Of a stretch of 64,000 nucleotides of DNA, positions 8,661 through 17,106 are shown piece by piece. The notes beneath the pieces were generated by a model that was not told the DNA's origin, did no database searches, and saw only the letters and a program-made list of their open reading frames with translations. The stretch spans positions 186,001 to 250,000 of the forward strand of contig CAVVNN010000004.1 of the NCBI GenBank assembly GCA_963749605.1. Reading direction: 5' to 3'. The DNA comes from CAVVNN01 sp963749605 (GTDB lineage Bacteria > Actinomycetota > Thermoleophilia > Solirubrobacterales > 70-9). Numbering within the stretch: the first letter of the stretch is position 1; every line of letters begins with the position of its first letter. The position numbers and the translations under genes are program-made.

Positions 8661-9737
8661 ATGGCAGCCAAGGACAAGATCCCCTCGCTCGCCCGCAAGC
8701 TGCCGCTGATCGGCAGGGGAAAGACCGGCAAGGCCGGCGCAGCCGATCTCCTCACCGACGAGGAGCGCAAGCGCCGGCGGCGGAAGGCTGCCGCGCTGCT
8801 GGCGATCCTCGCGGTGCTGATCGTCATCGCCATCATCCTCATCATCCGGGCGCTGACCGGCAGCACCCCGCTGCCGGGCCTCTCGTCAGACCTTCCCCAC
8901 TACGTCTCCAGCATCTATGGGGTCAACGAGCCGATGGGCGTGGCGGTCAGCCCGTCCGGCGACCGCATCTACGTCACCGAAAGCGAAGGGCGTCGTCTCG
9001 TGCGCGTCTACGACAGCTCGGGCAACGAAGTCGGCCGCCTGAAGCCGCCCGGTCACAACAATGCGGCGCGCCTGCCGGTCTACGTGGCCGTCAGCCCGCA
9101 GACGGAAGACGTCTACGTCAGCGACCGCCTGCGCGAAGTCGTCGAGGTCTATGACCCGAACGGCAAGTATCTGCGCGCCTTCCGGCCCGCCGGGCGCCTG
9201 GGCAAGGGCGCGAACCCGCTCGGGCTGGCCTTCGGCCCGGAAGGGGACCTCTACATGACCGACGTCAGCGGCGCCAGGAAGCACCACCAGGTTCTGGTCT
9301 TCGGCAGCAGCGGCGAGAAACCCCAGCGCAGGATCGGGTCCCGCGGCGTGTTCTGGTTCCCCAACGGGCTCGTGGTCGACTCGAGCGGCGACGTCTACGT
9401 CGCCGACAGCAACAATGGCCGGCTGGCGATCTTCAACCCCGCCGGGGAGCTCGTCAGCTCGATCCAGCGCGGGGTGGGGGACGGAGACCTCGGCCTGCCG
9501 CGCGGGGTGGCGATCGACGGCGACCGCCTCTTCGTCGTCGACACGACCTCTCAGGCCGTCAAGGTCTACGACCTCCCCAACGAGGTGACGGAAGTGCCGA
9601 GGTACGTCGGGTCGTTCGGCGTGGAAGGAATCGGCAACGGACAGTTCCAGTACCCGAACGGGATCGCGATAGACGGCAGCGGGCGGATCTACGTCACCGA
9701 TCGTGAAAACGGCCGGGTCCAGGTCTGGGCATATTGA
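8661..9737 (+). CDS. Membrane-anchored NHL-repeat beta-propeller protein
   Basis: 358 residues. The ATG is two bases after the TPR stop. A basic stretch (ERKRRRRK, residues 35-42) precedes one membrane helix (about 43-65), then repeated NHL-type blades: PMGVAVSPSGDRIYVTES, LPVYVAVSPQTEDVYVSD, FPNGLVVDSSGDVYVADS, YPNGIAIDGSGRIYVTD. Six such blades would make a closed propeller outside the membrane. NHL proteins often occur beside doubled-CXXCH cytochromes in bacterial electron-transfer clusters. Role, probably scaffolding or substrate binding, is inferred. It has no heme motif itself. Confidence 0.82.
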   Translation: MAAKDKIPSLARKLPLIGRGKTGKAGAADLLTDEERKRRRRKAAALLAILAVLIVIAIILIIRALTGSTPLPGLSSDLPHYVSSIYGVNEPMGVAVSPSGDRIYVTESEGRRLVRVYDSSGNEVGRLKPPGHNNAARLPVYVAVSPQTEDVYVSDRLREVVEVYDPNGKYLRAFRPAGRLGKGANPLGLAFGPEGDLYMTDVSGARKHHQVLVFGSSGEKPQRRIGSRGVFWFPNGLVVDSSGDVYVADSNNGRLAIFNPAGELVSSIQRGVGDGDLGLPRGVAIDGDRLFVVDTTSQAVKVYDLPNEVTEVPRYVGSFGVEGIGNGQFQYPNGIAIDGSGRIYVTDRENGRVQVWAY

Positions 9738-9755
9738 GATGGGGAGCTGACGACG

Positions 9756-10715
9756 ATGCGGAAGAAGGGGAAGATGAGAAGGTTGGCGGTATTCGTGGTT
9801 GCCAGTGCCGCGTCGCTGTTCGTTGTCGCCGCCCCCGCCGCGGCCGACAACGGGCCACACGTGAAAGGAGCGGGGCTGACCGCGGACACCTGTGCGGCCT
9901 GCCACCGAGCCCACACCGCCAAGGCCCCATATCTGCTGAAAGAATCGCAGGAAACGCTCTGCTTCACCTGCCACGGCCCCTCGGCTGCCGGCGCCAGCAC
10001 CGACGTCGAGGACGGCGTCGGCTACTCGGGAGGGGGCCACACCGGCACGAAAGGGGCCCTGCGGGGCGGCGGCTTCAAATACGCCCTGATCGATTCCGGC
10101 GATCCGTCCGGTAACGGATACCTGGGCGAAATCCCGGTGAGGGCGAGCGGCGCCCCGGTCACCTCGACCCACTCGATCGACGAATCGGAGCAGACGGCCT
10201 GGGGCAACGGGTCGATCAGCGGCGAAACGAACTACGGCGCAGCCATCTCGCTCACATGCGGCTCCTGCCACGACCCGCACGGAAACGGCAACTACCGGAT
10301 CCTGAAGCCGGTCCCGGACGAATCCGGGGCGGCGAAACCGGGCGTGACGATCGCCGATACCAGCACCAAGGCCTACACGACCGCCAACTACTGGCGGGTC
10401 GAGGACGAAAACGCGCCGGGCTTCATCGCCAACATCGCGGCCTGGTGCGCCACCTGCCACACGCGCTACCTCGCGTCCGCCAACAGCGGCCACACCAACA
10501 GCGGCGACGCCGTCTACGCCTACCGCCACCGCTCCGACCAGACCTCGCAGGGCTCGGCGAACTGCATCCAGTGCCATGTCGCGCACGGCTCGAACGCGAG
10601 CATGGGGACCTACTCGGGCGGCGTCGACAACCCCGACGGCACCGCCGCTGCAGGCGACAGTCGCCTGTTGCGGATCGACAACAGGGGCGTCTGCCAGATG
10701 TGCCACAACAAGTGA
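9756..10715 (+). CDS. Secreted hexaheme cytochrome c, paralog 1
   Basis: 319 residues. A Sec signal peptide ends near APAAA-DN (about residue 31). Six heme-binding motifs follow: CAACH, CFTCH, CGSCH, CATCH, CIQCH and CQMCH. They fall as three pairs, the doubled-CXXCH layout. Additional histidines, for example DPHGNGNY and HVAHG after motifs, are candidate distal ligands. ATG 9756 is chosen with GGGGAG upstream; ATG 9774 is an alternative. It lies 18 bases after the NHL gene, so it belongs to the promoter-1 operon. It is clearly paralogous to the next two genes. Confidence 0.88.
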   Translation: MRKKGKMRRLAVFVVASAASLFVVAAPAAADNGPHVKGAGLTADTCAACHRAHTAKAPYLLKESQETLCFTCHGPSAAGASTDVEDGVGYSGGGHTGTKGALRGGGFKYALIDSGDPSGNGYLGEIPVRASGAPVTSTHSIDESEQTAWGNGSISGETNYGAAISLTCGSCHDPHGNGNYRILKPVPDESGAAKPGVTIADTSTKAYTTANYWRVEDENAPGFIANIAAWCATCHTRYLASANSGHTNSGDAVYAYRHRSDQTSQGSANCIQCHVAHGSNASMGTYSGGVDNPDGTAAAGDSRLLRIDNRGVCQMCHNK

Positions 10716-10757
10716 TCGCGGCGTAGCTTCGCCGCGAAGGAGGCGCGGTCAGCCATC

Positions 10758-11741
10758 TTGACCAGCACGAGAGCACAAGACAGCGCAGGAAGGCTGGCGC
10801 TCCTCGCGGTGGGCTGCGCCGTATCGCTGTTCGCCGGCGCCGTCCCCACCTCGGCCGACAGCGGCCCGCACGTGATGGGCGCGGGGGTCACCGCCGACAC
10901 CTGCGCGGCCTGCCACCGGGCCCACACCGCCAAGGCCTCCACGCTGTTGAAGGAGCCCCAGACAGCGCTCTGCTACACGTGTCACGGGGCCGCGGCGGCC
11001 GGCGCCAACACCGACGTCGAGGACGGCGTCGGCTACTCGGGCGCCGAACGGGGCGGCGGCCCGGCCGGGGCGCTGCGGGGCGGCGGCTTCAAGTACGCCC
11101 TGATCGACCCCGCCTCCCCCTCCGGCCAGCGCAGCGGAGGCTCCAACCCCGACGGCGTCGTCCCGGTGAGGTCCAGCCGCGCCCCCGTGAACTCGTCCCA
11201 CTCGATCGACGGATCGGGACAGACGGCCTGGGGCAACGGGCCGATCAGCGGAGAAACGAACTACGGCGCAACCGTCTCGCTTCGCTGTGGAAGCTGCCAC
11301 GACCCGCACGGAAACGGCAACTACCGGATCCTGAGGGCGATCCCGAAGGAATCCGGGGCGGCGAGCCCGGGCGTGACCATCCCCGACGCCTCGACCAAGG
11401 TCTACACGACCGATAACTACTGGAGCGTGGAGGACCCCAACGCGCCGGGCTTCATCGCCAACATCGCGGCCTGGTGCGCCACCTGCCACACGCGCTACCT
11501 CAGCGCCACCTCCTACACCAACAGCGGCGACGCCGTGTTCAGCAAACGCCACCGCACCGACCAGACCTCGCAGGGCTCGGCGAACTGCATCCAGTGCCAC
11601 GTCGCCCATGGCTCCAACGCGGCCGCTGGCGAAGCGAGCGCTGGCGGCCTCCACAGCCTCGAAGGCGTCCCTGCCGCTGCCGACGGATACCTGCTGCGGA
11701 TCGACAACAAAGGCGTCTGCCAGATGTGCCACAAAGAATGA
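10758..11741 (+). CDS. Secreted hexaheme cytochrome c, paralog 2
   Basis: 327 residues from a TTG with GAAGGAGG upstream at somewhat long spacing. Signal peptide to about TSADS (residue 34). The six motifs are CAACH, CYTCH, CGSCH, CATCH, CIQCH and CQMCH, in the same order and spacing as paralog 1. Shared blocks include GAGVTADTCAACHRAHTAK, LRGGGFKYALID and CHDPHGNGNYRIL. Compared with paralog 1 it has an insert around SGQRSGGSNPDG. It sits 42 bases downstream of paralog 1 and is probably in the same transcript. The start codon is the least certain part. Confidence 0.86.
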   Translation: MTSTRAQDSAGRLALLAVGCAVSLFAGAVPTSADSGPHVMGAGVTADTCAACHRAHTAKASTLLKEPQTALCYTCHGAAAAGANTDVEDGVGYSGAERGGGPAGALRGGGFKYALIDPASPSGQRSGGSNPDGVVPVRSSRAPVNSSHSIDGSGQTAWGNGPISGETNYGATVSLRCGSCHDPHGNGNYRILRAIPKESGAASPGVTIPDASTKVYTTDNYWSVEDPNAPGFIANIAAWCATCHTRYLSATSYTNSGDAVFSKRHRTDQTSQGSANCIQCHVAHGSNAAAGEASAGGLHSLEGVPAAADGYLLRIDNKGVCQMCHKE

Positions 11742-11840
11742 GCGCGAAGCGCGCTCCGGCGCATCGGAGCAGGCTCTGAGCAGCCGCACGACGGGCATGG
11801 GCCCCGGTCTATACCCGTCGGGCCATGTCGTCATTTCTAC

Positions 11841-11892
11841 CCGAAACGTGCCGGCCGATGGATTGCGCTGGGGGCTGCGCAGGGCGGATGAT
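11841..11892 (+). promoter_or_regulatory. Promoter 2 of the cytochrome cluster with conserved upstream element
   Basis: CCGAAACGTGCC...CGATGGA (11841-11862) directly precedes -35 TTGCGC (11863-11868), an 18-base spacer and -10-like GATGAT (11887-11892). The predicted start of transcription near 11899 leaves a short leader with GGAGGG before ATG 11926, unlike the two leaderless copies of this promoter. Confidence 0.6.
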
Positions 11893-11925
11893 TTGCAGCG
11901 TAAATACGCTCGGAGGGCTAACAAA

Positions 11926-12900
11926 ATGAGAAGACTGGTACTCGTAGCCGTAGGTTGTGCCGTATCGCTGTTCGTTGTTGCCGCTCCCGCTGCGGCGGAC
12001 AACGGGCCACACGTGAAAGGTGCGGGGCTCACCGCGGACACCTGTGCGGCCTGCCACCGAGCCCACACCGCCAAAGCTCCCTACCTGCTGAAACAGTCGC
12101 AGGAAACGCTCTGCTTCACCTGCCACGGCGCCTCGGGGACCGGCTCCAACGAGGACGTCCAGGATGGCGTCGGCTATTCGGGCAGCGAACGATCCGGCGG
12201 CGTGGCGGGCGCCCTGCGGGGCGGCGGCTTCAAATACGCCCTGATCGACTCCGGCAGCCCGTCCGGTGCAAAAGAAAGCCGCGTCATCCCGGCGCTCTCT
12301 TCATCTGAAGAGAAACCCACGACCTCGAGCCACTCGGTCAACGCGTCGGAACAGACGGCCTGGGGCAACGGCGAATTCAGCGCCTCGCCCAACTACGGCA
12401 AGACCATCGAGCTCAGCTGCGGCTCCTGCCACGACCCGCACGGGAACGGCAACTACCGGATCCTGAAGCCGATCCCGGACGATTCCGGGGCGGCCAAACC
12501 GGGCGTGACGATCGCCGACACCAGCACCAAGGTCTACACAACGACCAACTACTGGCAGGTCGGGGACGCCAACGCGCCGCAGTTCCGCTACCAGATCGCC
12601 CAATGGTGCTCCACCTGCCACACCCGTTACCTCGCCGGCAGCGGCAGCTACAAAACCGACAGCGGCGACGCGGTGTTCACCTACCGCCACCGCACCGACG
12701 AATTCACACCCGAAGAATACGACGCAAGGTCGCGACGGCCGGACTGCATCCAGTGCCACGTCTCGCACGGCTCGGACGCGACCATGGGCGAAAACTCGTC
12801 CTCCGTCGCCTTCCCCGACGGGAGTGGGGTCGGCAGCGGCGACAGTCGCCTCCTGAGGGTCAACAACAGGGGCACCTGCCAGCTCTGCCACGAAAAGTAG
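11926..12900 (+). CDS. Secreted hexaheme cytochrome c, paralog 3
   Basis: 324 residues from ATG 11926, with GGAGGG about ten bases upstream. The signal peptide (to APAAADN) is nearly identical to that of paralog 1. Heme motifs CAACH, CFTCH, CGSCH, CSTCH, CIQCH and CQLCH keep the family order. Differences cluster in loops: an insert with SSSEEKPTTSS and a longer DEFTPEEYDAR segment before the fifth motif. Its own promoter (11841-11892) means that it can be expressed separately from paralogs 1 and 2. A strong hairpin at 12917-12947 follows. Confidence 0.88.
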   Translation: MRRLVLVAVGCAVSLFVVAAPAAADNGPHVKGAGLTADTCAACHRAHTAKAPYLLKQSQETLCFTCHGASGTGSNEDVQDGVGYSGSERSGGVAGALRGGGFKYALIDSGSPSGAKESRVIPALSSSEEKPTTSSHSVNASEQTAWGNGEFSASPNYGKTIELSCGSCHDPHGNGNYRILKPIPDDSGAAKPGVTIADTSTKVYTTTNYWQVGDANAPQFRYQIAQWCSTCHTRYLAGSGSYKTDSGDAVFTYRHRTDEFTPEEYDARSRRPDCIQCHVSHGSDATMGENSSSVAFPDGSGVGSGDSRLLRVNNRGTCQLCHEK

Positions 12901-12916
12901 TTGCCCGCCGATGGAT

Positions 12917-12947
12917 CCCCTGGTGGCCTGCAGCCGGCCACCAGGGG
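12917..12947 (+). terminator. Strong hairpin after the third cytochrome gene
   Basis: A perfect 12-bp stem, CCCCTGGTGGCC, with a seven-base loop, 16 bases past the stop codon. There is no clear T-run, so it may act as a Rho-aided terminator or as mRNA 3'-end protection. Confidence 0.55.
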
Positions 12948-13127
12948 CCATCGCGGTTTCGTCAGATCGCGATGAAATCTCCCTCCGGCCCCCGGCGTAG
13001 GGGACCGCCCGTGGATGCCACCCTCCCCGCGCCCGGTCCCTCGAGCCTCCACGTCTCCATCCGAGGGATATAGGGCCGTTGTATCGCCTGGGCCATGCCG
13101 GCGAGAGTGGCCACCATTCACTTCTAT

Positions 13128-13179
13128 CCGAAACGTGCCACTCGACGGATTGCGCTCATAACTGCCCAAAGCTGACAAT
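13128..13179 (+). promoter_or_regulatory. Promoter 3 of the cytochrome cluster with conserved upstream element
   Basis: CCGAAACGTGCC...CGACGGA (13128-13149) is followed by -35 TTGCGC (13150-13155), an 18-base spacer and GACAAT (13174-13179). The ATG at 13186 lies seven bases past the -10, as at promoter 1, so the mRNA is probably leaderless. Confidence 0.62.
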
Positions 13180-13185
13180 TCATCC

Positions 13186-14007
13186 ATGACCGATAACGAC
13201 CCCCGTACCAGACTTGGCCTCACGTCCGAGGCGAGCGACGAGGACGTCGAGAGCGCCCACAGGAACGTTGTGAGCTTTCTCGAGCGCGCGCCGGAGGGCC
13301 TGCGTCGCTGGGCCCAGGGGGAGATCGCCGCGGCCGACGATGCGTACGCCGCCCTGTCCAGTTCCAGTTCCGCTCCCGCGAGCGCGAGGACGACTCGCCG
13401 CGCCTCGCCCCTGAGGCGAATCGTGATCGGGGTCGTCACCCTCGGCGTAACCGCCGGCATCGTCGTCGGCATCTACGGCCTGGGAGGCGGCAAGAGCGAC
13501 GCCGGGTCCCAAGGCGCCGGGGCAGCCGAAGCGCAGAGCCTGAGCCCCAACGACGAAGCGCAGATCGCCGAGCTGATGAAGAAGGCCAGAGCGAATCCGA
13601 AGGACGCCGCCTCTCTCGTCCAGCTCGGCAACATCTTCTTCAAGGCCGGCGACTACAACAACGCCGGCGGCTGGATGGAGCGGGCCGTCGCGATCGACCC
13701 GGGGAACGTCAAGGCGGGCCTGGCGCTCGGCGCGTCCAAGTTCAACCTCGGCGACGTCGCCGACGCTCGGCGCGACTGGCTCCGGGTCATCGCCGCCGAC
13801 CCCAAGAACGTCGAGGCCTACTACGACCTTGGCTTCCTCTACCTGAGCAAGAACCCGCCGGAGATGGCGGAGGCGAAGAGGATGTGGCGCAAGGTCGTCG
13901 CGCTGGCCCCCCCGGACTCCGAAGTGGCGAAGACGGTCGCCACCCACCTCAAGGGCCTGGAAAAAGCGGCTTCTGCGCCCGCGACACCACCCGGCGGCAA
14001 GGGGTGA
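13186..14007 (+). CDS. Membrane TPR protein with J-domain-like N-terminus
   Basis: 273 residues from the apparently leaderless ATG 13186. Residues 1-55 resemble a degenerate J-like helical bundle (TRLGLTSEASDEDVESAHR) without HPD. One membrane helix lies at about 75-97, then TPR units: LVQLGNIFFKAGDYNNAGGW, AGLALGASKFNLGDVADAR and AYYDLGFLYLSKNPPEMAEA. It resembles the TPR half of CcmI/NrfG proteins, which present apocytochromes for heme attachment. Being first in the unit with ccdA, resB and ccsA fits such a chaperone role, which remains inferred. Confidence 0.78.
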   Translation: MTDNDPRTRLGLTSEASDEDVESAHRNVVSFLERAPEGLRRWAQGEIAAADDAYAALSSSSSAPASARTTRRASPLRRIVIGVVTLGVTAGIVVGIYGLGGGKSDAGSQGAGAAEAQSLSPNDEAQIAELMKKARANPKDAASLVQLGNIFFKAGDYNNAGGWMERAVAIDPGNVKAGLALGASKFNLGDVADARRDWLRVIAADPKNVEAYYDLGFLYLSKNPPEMAEAKRMWRKVVALAPPDSEVAKTVATHLKGLEKAASAPATPPGGKG

Positions 14008-14011
14008 TCGG

Positions 14012-14746
14012 ATGCCCGAGGTCGGCATCCCGATCGCCTTCCTCGCCGGGGTCGTCTCCTTCGCCTCGCCGTGCTGCCTGCCGCTCGTGCCCGGCTACGT
14101 GAGCTACATGGTCGCCACCAACCCCGACGGCTCGGCCGCCCCGCGCCGCACCGCCCTTCTCCATTCGCTCGCCTTCGTCGCCGGCTTCACGGTCGTCTTC
14201 ATCGCCATCTGGGCCTCGGTCGGGCTTATCGGCTACCTCTTCCGCGACTACGTCGGCCTCCTGCGGCAACTCGGCGGCGCGGTCCTCATCTTCATGGGCC
14301 TCCACGTCGCCGGCGCGATCAGCATCTCCTCGCTCTACCGGGAGATGCGGCTGCCGTTTGGCCCGGGCAGCGCCTCGCGGGCGGGGGGAGACGGCTCCCG
14401 CAGCGAGCCGAGCTACGCCCGCTCGGCGATGGTCGGCGTCATCTTCTCGGCCGGCTGGACGCCGTGCATCGGCCCGATCCTCGGCGGCATCATCGGCCTC
14501 GCCTCGGTCAGCGCGAGCGTCGCCCAGGGCACTGCCCTGCTCCTCGTCTACGCGATCGGCCTCGGCATCCCCTTCGTCCTCGTCGCGCTCGGCGCCACCG
14601 CGGTGAGCGAACGGCTCAGCTGGCTCCGTCGCCACCAGGCCGCGGTCGACGCCGTAACGGGGGCGATGCTCGTCGCGGTCGGCTTCCTGATGATCACCAA
14701 CACCTTCGCGCGACTGTCCGGCGCTCTGCCCGTGATCGAACTGTGA
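14012..14746 (+). CDS. ccdA: CcdA-type thiol-disulfide membrane transporter
   Basis: 244 residues with six predicted membrane helices. The two redox cysteines sit in the family contexts ASPCCLPLVPGY (residues about 19-30) and GWTPCIGPILGG (about 149-160). CcdA passes electrons from cytoplasmic thioredoxin across the membrane to keep apocytochrome CXXCH cysteines reduced, through a ResA-type protein; a ResA-like gene lies at 17099. The start is four bases after the TPR stop. A basic, serine-rich loop at residues 115-135 is longer than in minimal CcdA. Confidence 0.92.
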   Translation: MPEVGIPIAFLAGVVSFASPCCLPLVPGYVSYMVATNPDGSAAPRRTALLHSLAFVAGFTVVFIAIWASVGLIGYLFRDYVGLLRQLGGAVLIFMGLHVAGAISISSLYREMRLPFGPGSASRAGGDGSRSEPSYARSAMVGVIFSAGWTPCIGPILGGIIGLASVSASVAQGTALLLVYAIGLGIPFVLVALGATAVSERLSWLRRHQAAVDAVTGAMLVAVGFLMITNTFARLSGALPVIEL

Positions 14747-14756
14747 GGAAGCGGGC

Positions 14757-16235
14757 ATGAGCCAAACGATCAGCGCACCCCCTCGCCCCAGGGCTTCCCG
14801 TGAGCCGGCTGGCGAGCATCGCCGCCCGGTCACGCCCCCGCACGTTTGGATCTACCGCCAGCTCACCTCGATGCGAGTGGCGCTGGTGCTGCTCTTCGTC
14901 CTCGCCCTGCTGACCCTCGCGGGCACTCTCCTCGCCCAGGCTCCCGACGCCGTCAAGGGCGACCCGCGCGCCTACGCCGAATGGCTCGACTCCGTGCGTC
15001 CGAAGTACGGGGGCTGGACTGGGATCCTGGACACGTTCGGGCTCTTCTCCGTGTTCTCGTCGATCTGGTTCAAGGGGGCGCTGCTGCTCCTCTCGGCCAG
15101 CCTGATCACCTGCTCGGTGCGCAACGCGCCCCGTCTCTGGAGGGTCGCGACGCGGCCGCGGATGGTGATGACCGAGGCGTTCTTCGAACGGGCGCCACAG
15201 AGGGCCAGGATCGCCTCGGAGGCAGACCCCGGCGCTGCCCTCACCGTGCTGCGGGCCGCCTTCCGCTCACACCACTTCCGGACCGCCATCGAGCGCGACG
15301 GCGACGACGTCCACGTCTGCGCCGACCGTTTCCGCTGGTCGCCGTTAGGTCGGATCGTCGCCCACCTCAGCTTCGTCGTCATCCTCGTCGGCGCCGTCGT
15401 CACCGCGACGGGCGGCTTTCGGGACGAAGCGTTCGCCGTCCCCGTCGGCGAGAAGAAGGCGGTCGGCAACGGGACCGGGCTGGCAGTCGAAGCGAAGTCG
15501 TTCGCCGACTCCTACTACACGAGCGGCGAGCCGAGCGACTACGCGAGCAAGGTCGTCCTCTACAAGGGCGGCGCCCGGGTGGGGGCGCAGGAAATTCGCG
15601 TCAACCACCCGATGAGCTACGACGGCGTCGACTTCTACCAGTCGTTCTTCGGCCCCACCGTGGTGATGCAGGCGAAGGCGAGCGACGGCCAGGTCGTCTT
15701 CAACCGGGGCGTGCCACTGCTGTACGGGTCCAAGGACGAAAGGCACCGCGTCGGCCGCTTCCTGCTTCCAAAGCAGGGCCTGACGGTCTTCGTCGTCTCG
15801 CCCGAGTCTGGCGAAGTCGACCCGCGCATCGCCGCCGGTCAGACGCAGCTGGAGGTCTACAGGACCGCGACAGACACACCGGTGGCGATCCGGGTCCTCT
15901 CGCAGGACAAACCGGCGATGATCGGCGGCGTCGACTTCACGTTCCTCCGCGAACGCGAGTTCACCGGGCTGATCGTCGCCCGCGACCCCGGATCGACCTT
16001 GATCTGGATCGGCTCGACGCTGCTGGTGCTCGGCATGTGCCTGGTCTTCTTCTTCCCGCACCGGCGGGTCAGGGCTGTGGTTCGCTCCCGAGCGGGCGGC
16101 AGCGACATAGGCGTCGCCGCGATCAGGCGTCGCGACCCGGCGTTCTCGGCCCAGTTCGACGATCTCGTCGGGGACATACAGCGCGCTTTCGCCGGGGGCG
16201 CTCAATCTCAAAGAGGAGGCAGGGCTCATGCTTAG
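14757..16235 (+). CDS. resB: Cytochrome c biogenesis protein ResB
   Basis: 492 residues. Three N-terminal helices surround a first soluble segment, and a large extracytoplasmic domain (about residues 215-410) is followed by a last helix near 415-440, the layout of ResB/Ccs1. ResB and CcsA form the System II heme lyase, which carries heme outward and attaches it to CXXCH. It ends inside the start of ccsA, an eight-base overlap. The presence of System II explains maturation of the 27 hemes predicted for the four cytochromes in this region. Confidence 0.9.
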   Translation: MSQTISAPPRPRASREPAGEHRRPVTPPHVWIYRQLTSMRVALVLLFVLALLTLAGTLLAQAPDAVKGDPRAYAEWLDSVRPKYGGWTGILDTFGLFSVFSSIWFKGALLLLSASLITCSVRNAPRLWRVATRPRMVMTEAFFERAPQRARIASEADPGAALTVLRAAFRSHHFRTAIERDGDDVHVCADRFRWSPLGRIVAHLSFVVILVGAVVTATGGFRDEAFAVPVGEKKAVGNGTGLAVEAKSFADSYYTSGEPSDYASKVVLYKGGARVGAQEIRVNHPMSYDGVDFYQSFFGPTVVMQAKASDGQVVFNRGVPLLYGSKDERHRVGRFLLPKQGLTVFVVSPESGEVDPRIAAGQTQLEVYRTATDTPVAIRVLSQDKPAMIGGVDFTFLREREFTGLIVARDPGSTLIWIGSTLLVLGMCLVFFFPHRRVRAVVRSRAGGSDIGVAAIRRRDPAFSAQFDDLVGDIQRAFAGGAQSQRGGRAHA

Positions 16236-17106
16236 ACTGTCCGAGTACTTCGTCTTCACCGGCATCGTTGCGGTGAGCCTGGCGCTGTTCTGCTACGTCC
16301 TGGCCTTTGCGTCCGTCCGCGTCACCCGGGCTCGCGCACTGGCCGCGGAGGGGGCCGGCGGCGCGACCGCGACGGTCGACTTCTCCGACGCTCCGAGGGG
16401 CCTCGCCGCCTTCGCCACGCTGACGACCTGGCTGGCGCTCGGCTTCCTCTCGGCGGCGCTCGTCTTCCGCTCGTTTGCGACCGGCCACGGCCCGTTCGCG
16501 AACATGTACGAGTTCTCTGTTGCCTTCGCCTGGGGCGCGCTGGTCGTCCACGTCTACTTCCTGCAGCGCTATCGCCAGTGGGCCACCGGCGTGATCGTGC
16601 TGCCGGTCGCGCTGGCGCTGCTCCTCTACGCGACGACGGTTCCCAGCACGGCCTCGCCGCTCGTCCCGGCGCTCCAGAACAACCTGCTGCTGTCGGTTCA
16701 CGTGGCGACCGCGGTCATCGCCTACGGCGCCTTCGCGGTCGGCTTCGCGGCCGCGCTCCTCTACCTGGTCCAGTCCGGTGGCCGGCGATGGTCCCTGCTG
16801 CCAAAGCGTGAGCTGCTGGACGACCTCTCCTACCGGGCGACGCTGATCGGCTTCCCGTTCCTGACCCTGACGATCGTCCTCGGGGCCGTCTGGGCCGATG
16901 TCGCCTGGGGCAGGTACTGGAGCTGGGACCCCAAGGAGACCGCCTCGCTCGTCACCTGGATCCTCTGCGGCGCCTACCTCCACGCCCGCTCGGCCCGCGG
17001 CTGGCGCGGTCAGCGAGCGGCGCTGCTGCTGATGCTCGTGTTCGCGGCGTCGCTCTTCACCTACTTCGGGAACCTCTTCTTCGGAGGGTTGCACAGCTAT
17101 GGCTAG
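16228..17106 (+). CDS. ccsA: Cytochrome c biogenesis protein CcsA (CcsB)
   Basis: 292 residues with eight predicted helices. The heme-handling tryptophan-rich segment reads GRYWSWDPKETASLVTW (about residues 231-247), the WWD signature of this family. Flanking histidines, for example in LSVHVATA and near the C-terminus (LHSYG), are candidate heme ligands. Together with ResB it forms the cytochrome c synthetase. GAGGAGG upstream of ATG 16228 is a strong ribosome site inside the end of resB. The end overlaps the ResA-like gene by eight bases. Confidence 0.93.
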   Translation: MLRLSEYFVFTGIVAVSLALFCYVLAFASVRVTRARALAAEGAGGATATVDFSDAPRGLAAFATLTTWLALGFLSAALVFRSFATGHGPFANMYEFSVAFAWGALVVHVYFLQRYRQWATGVIVLPVALALLLYATTVPSTASPLVPALQNNLLLSVHVATAVIAYGAFAVGFAAALLYLVQSGGRRWSLLPKRELLDDLSYRATLIGFPFLTLTIVLGAVWADVAWGRYWSWDPKETASLVTWILCGAYLHARSARGWRGQRAALLLMLVFAASLFTYFGNLFFGGLHSYG

